Origin: Anaerolinea thermophila UNI-1
GTDB lineage: Bacteria; Chloroflexota; Anaerolineae; Anaerolineales; Anaerolineaceae
Length of the DNA stretch: 64,000 bases
Direction: 5' to 3'
Assembly (NCBI RefSeq): GCF_000199675.1
Contig: NC_014960.1
Location: 1,860,001 to 1,924,000, forward strand
Shown here piece after piece: positions 62,627-64,000 of the stretch (positions within the stretch are counted from its first letter, which is position 1; the number at the start of each line of letters is the position of its first letter). Position numbers and translations under genes: made by a program. The notes under the pieces are model-generated. The model was given only the letters and a program-made list of their open reading frames with translations. It had not been told where the DNA came from and did not search any database.

Positions 62627-64000
62627 TTATACCATCTCGGCAATACCAGTTGCCAGCGTCATTATCTTTTCCTGCGTCGCTTCATGAATGGACAGACACC
62701 CATTGGAACGTCCTTCATGCATGACAACGATGCGGTCGCTCATACCTAAGACTTCCTCCAGTTCGGAGGAAATCATGATAATTGCAACGCCTTTTTCTGC
62801 CAGTTCATTCATTAACTTGTAAATTTCATACTTTGCCCCTACGTCAATACCACGTGTCGGATCATCCATGATCAAAATTCTTGGAGAAGATAACAGCCAC
62901 TTGGCAATAACAACCTTCTGCTGATTTCCTCCAGAAAGTGAGTCGCATGGGGCTTGCAAGGTAGAGGCTTTTATGGCTAAATTCTTGGCTTGAGCCACGG
63001 CGGCTTTCAGTTCTGCCAGTTCATCAATACGCATAAAGGAAGCAAAGCGATCCAGGTTCGGTAAAGACACATTCTTCAGAATAGACTGCATCAGCACCAA
63101 ACCCTGGCGCTTCCGATCCTCAGGCACCAGACTGATGCCATATTTCATGGCATCACGCGCGCTGTGAATATGAATCTCTTTCCCATCCAGTCGAATCTTG
63201 CCCTGGGTAATCTTTCCATATTCCCCAAATATCGTGGTGACCAGTTCTGTGCGCCCGGAGCCCATTAACCCAGCAATTCCAAGGATTTCTCCTTCACGCA
63301 AATCAAAACTGACCCCATTCAGAATCTTCTTTTCTGGATCATTCGGGTCAATAGCATGTAAATTCTCTACCTCAAAAATGACTTTCCCAGGATGACGATT
63401 CCCCTTGGGAAAACGCTCCTTCATCTCTCTCCCAACCATGTAACTGACCAATTTTTCCAAATTCAGTTCCCGGGTTGGGGCAGTGATGATGGCTTTGCCA
63501 TCCCGCAATACTGTGATGGAATCGGTGATGCGGAAAAATTCCTCCAATTTATGGGTAATGTAAATGCAGGTTACGCCATGCTCCTTGAGCGTTTGGAGGA
63601 TCTCCATCAGCTTGTCTACTTCCGCTTCTGTGAGAGCACTTGTTGGCTCGTCCAGGATTAATACTTTAGCATTTTCGGCAAGGGCTTTAGCGATTTCTGC
63701 CATTTGCATTTTGCCCACGCCAAGATATTTCACAATTGCCTGTGGTTGAATATCCAAGCGGTATTTTTCCAGGATTTTCGCGGTATCAGCATACAAACGA
63801 TCCCAATCGATTGATCCATTTGGCAAAAGGGGTTCTTTTCCCAGGAAAATATTCTCCCCTACCGTCATATTGGGGACGAGAGTCAACTCCTGATAGACAA
63901 TGGCAATCCCCTCTTCTATTGCCTGGCGAATGGAACGATCTTCAAGGCGAAGTTCCTTTCCATCGTACAAAATTGTGCCTTCATAAGTCCCATAGGGATA
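62627..64000 (-). CDS. sugar ABC transporter ATP-binding protein (XylG/MglA type), 5' truncated
   Basis: 458 codons are visible; the frame stays open to the right edge (it begins ...YPYGTYEGTILYDGKEL), so the first Walker A lies outside the window. Two ABC domains: the first shows VGKMQMAEIAKALAENAKVL and LDEPTSALTEAEVDKL, the second has GIAGLMGSGRTELVTTIFG and the end pattern LSGGNQQKVVIAKWL, MDDPTRGIDVGAK. The fused double ATPase is typical of sugar importers of the ribose/xylose class. It precedes the permease gene by 26 bp in the same operon. Confidence 0.9.
   Translation of the reverse strand, partial: YPYGTYEGTILYDGKELRLEDRSIRQAIEEGIAIVYQELTLVPNMTVGENIFLGKEPLLPNGSIDWDRLYADTAKILEKYRLDIQPQAIVKYLGVGKMQMAEIAKALAENAKVLILDEPTSALTEAEVDKLMEILQTLKEHGVTCIYITHKLEEFFRITDSITVLRDGKAIITAPTRELNLEKLVSYMVGREMKERFPKGNRHPGKVIFEVENLHAIDPNDPEKKILNGVSFDLREGEILGIAGLMGSGRTELVTTIFGEYGKITQGKIRLDGKEIHIHSARDAMKYGISLVPEDRKRQGLVLMQSILKNVSLPNLDRFASFMRIDELAELKAAVAQAKNLAIKASTLQAPCDSLSGGNQQKVVIAKWLLSSPRILIMDDPTRGIDVGAKYEIYKLMNELAEKGVAIIMISSELEEVLGMSDRIVVMHEGRSNGCLSIHEATQEKIMTLATGIAEMV

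Noticed and set aside
1..64000. CRISPR arrays, tRNA or rRNA genes, insertion sequences, phage integration sites
   Set aside because: No regularly spaced direct repeats, no cloverleaf-like or rRNA-like stretch and no transposase or integrase motif was seen by reading; a covariance-model scan was not possible here.

Overview
The window looks like a chromosomal segment of a thermophilic or mesophilic member of the Chloroflexota, most likely class Anaerolineae. This is an inference from gene content and style: folate-dependent TrmFO, a split glycine decarboxylase (GcvPA/GcvPB) behind a tandem glycine riboswitch, a fused Wzz/BY-kinase, and carbohydrate ABC transporter and glycosidase genes. No rRNA or tRNA gene, CRISPR array, transposase or phage gene was seen. 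Coding density is very high, and no gap exceeds about 230 bases.

Layout. 1-3.7 kb: housekeeping genes on + (HAD phosphatase fragment, rlmN, ftsY, prfB with its programmed +1 frameshift). 3.8-7.1 kb: a two-gene Fe-S/FAD amino-acid-type dehydrogenase. 7.2-11 kb: Rel/SpoT, MoeA and a small acidic Cys protein. 11.1-15.2 kb: five tightly packed genes (MFS, methyltransferase, SpoIIE-like phosphatase, an ion-channel-like RCK protein with no K+ filter, a mini P-loop protein). 15.2-17.6 kb: secD-secF. 17.6-21.1 kb: promoter, tandem glycine riboswitch, terminator, gcvH-gcvPA-gcvPB. 21.2-24.1 kb: an orphan Flp-type pilin, a degenerate metallophosphoesterase and an M17 aminopeptidase. 24.2-26.9 kb: alaS on the minus strand.

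27.1-39.9 kb, minus strand, is the most unusual part. One gene string reads rpoN (sigma-54 with an inserted Cys4 zinc ribbon), a soluble PAS-GAF-PAS histidine kinase, an NtrC-like activator without a DNA-binding domain, a near-consensus sigma-54 -24/-12 promoter, a two-TM small protein, a giant TPR protein split by an A7 run that is probably a -1 frameshift site, and a TPR protein with a gingipain/caspase-like (clan CD) peptidase domain carrying an apparent His601/Cys648 dyad. The architecture suggests a self-contained system: the kinase senses a signal, the activator acts on the dedicated sigma-54, and this switches on a TPR scaffold and a cysteine protease.

40-46.4 kb (+): trmFO, an M28 peptidase, an orphan histidine kinase, a class I/II aminotransferase, hflX and a small membrane protein. 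rpmF lies on minus at 46.5 kb. 46.8-54.6 kb (+): a 2-hydroxyacid dehydrogenase and a carbohydrate block (two GH13 enzymes, a FAH-family hydrolase, GH42 beta-galactosidase, EamA transporter). 54.6-61.1 kb: an exopolysaccharide/nucleotide-sugar locus, with a domain-permuted sugar transferase, a LegB-like dehydratase, a nucleotidyltransferase and a DegT aminotransferase on minus, divergent from Wzz/BY-kinase on +. 61.1-64 kb (minus): a small Cys protein and a xylose/ribose-type sugar ABC permease and ATPase; the ATPase runs off the right edge.

Several + strand genes (ftsY, the SpoIIE-like phosphatase, trmFO, the 2-hydroxyacid dehydrogenase) have a -10-like hexamer only 6-9 nt before the ATG and no Shine-Dalgarno sequence, which suggests leaderless transcripts. 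Others have strong Shine-Dalgarno sequences, which were used to choose starts.
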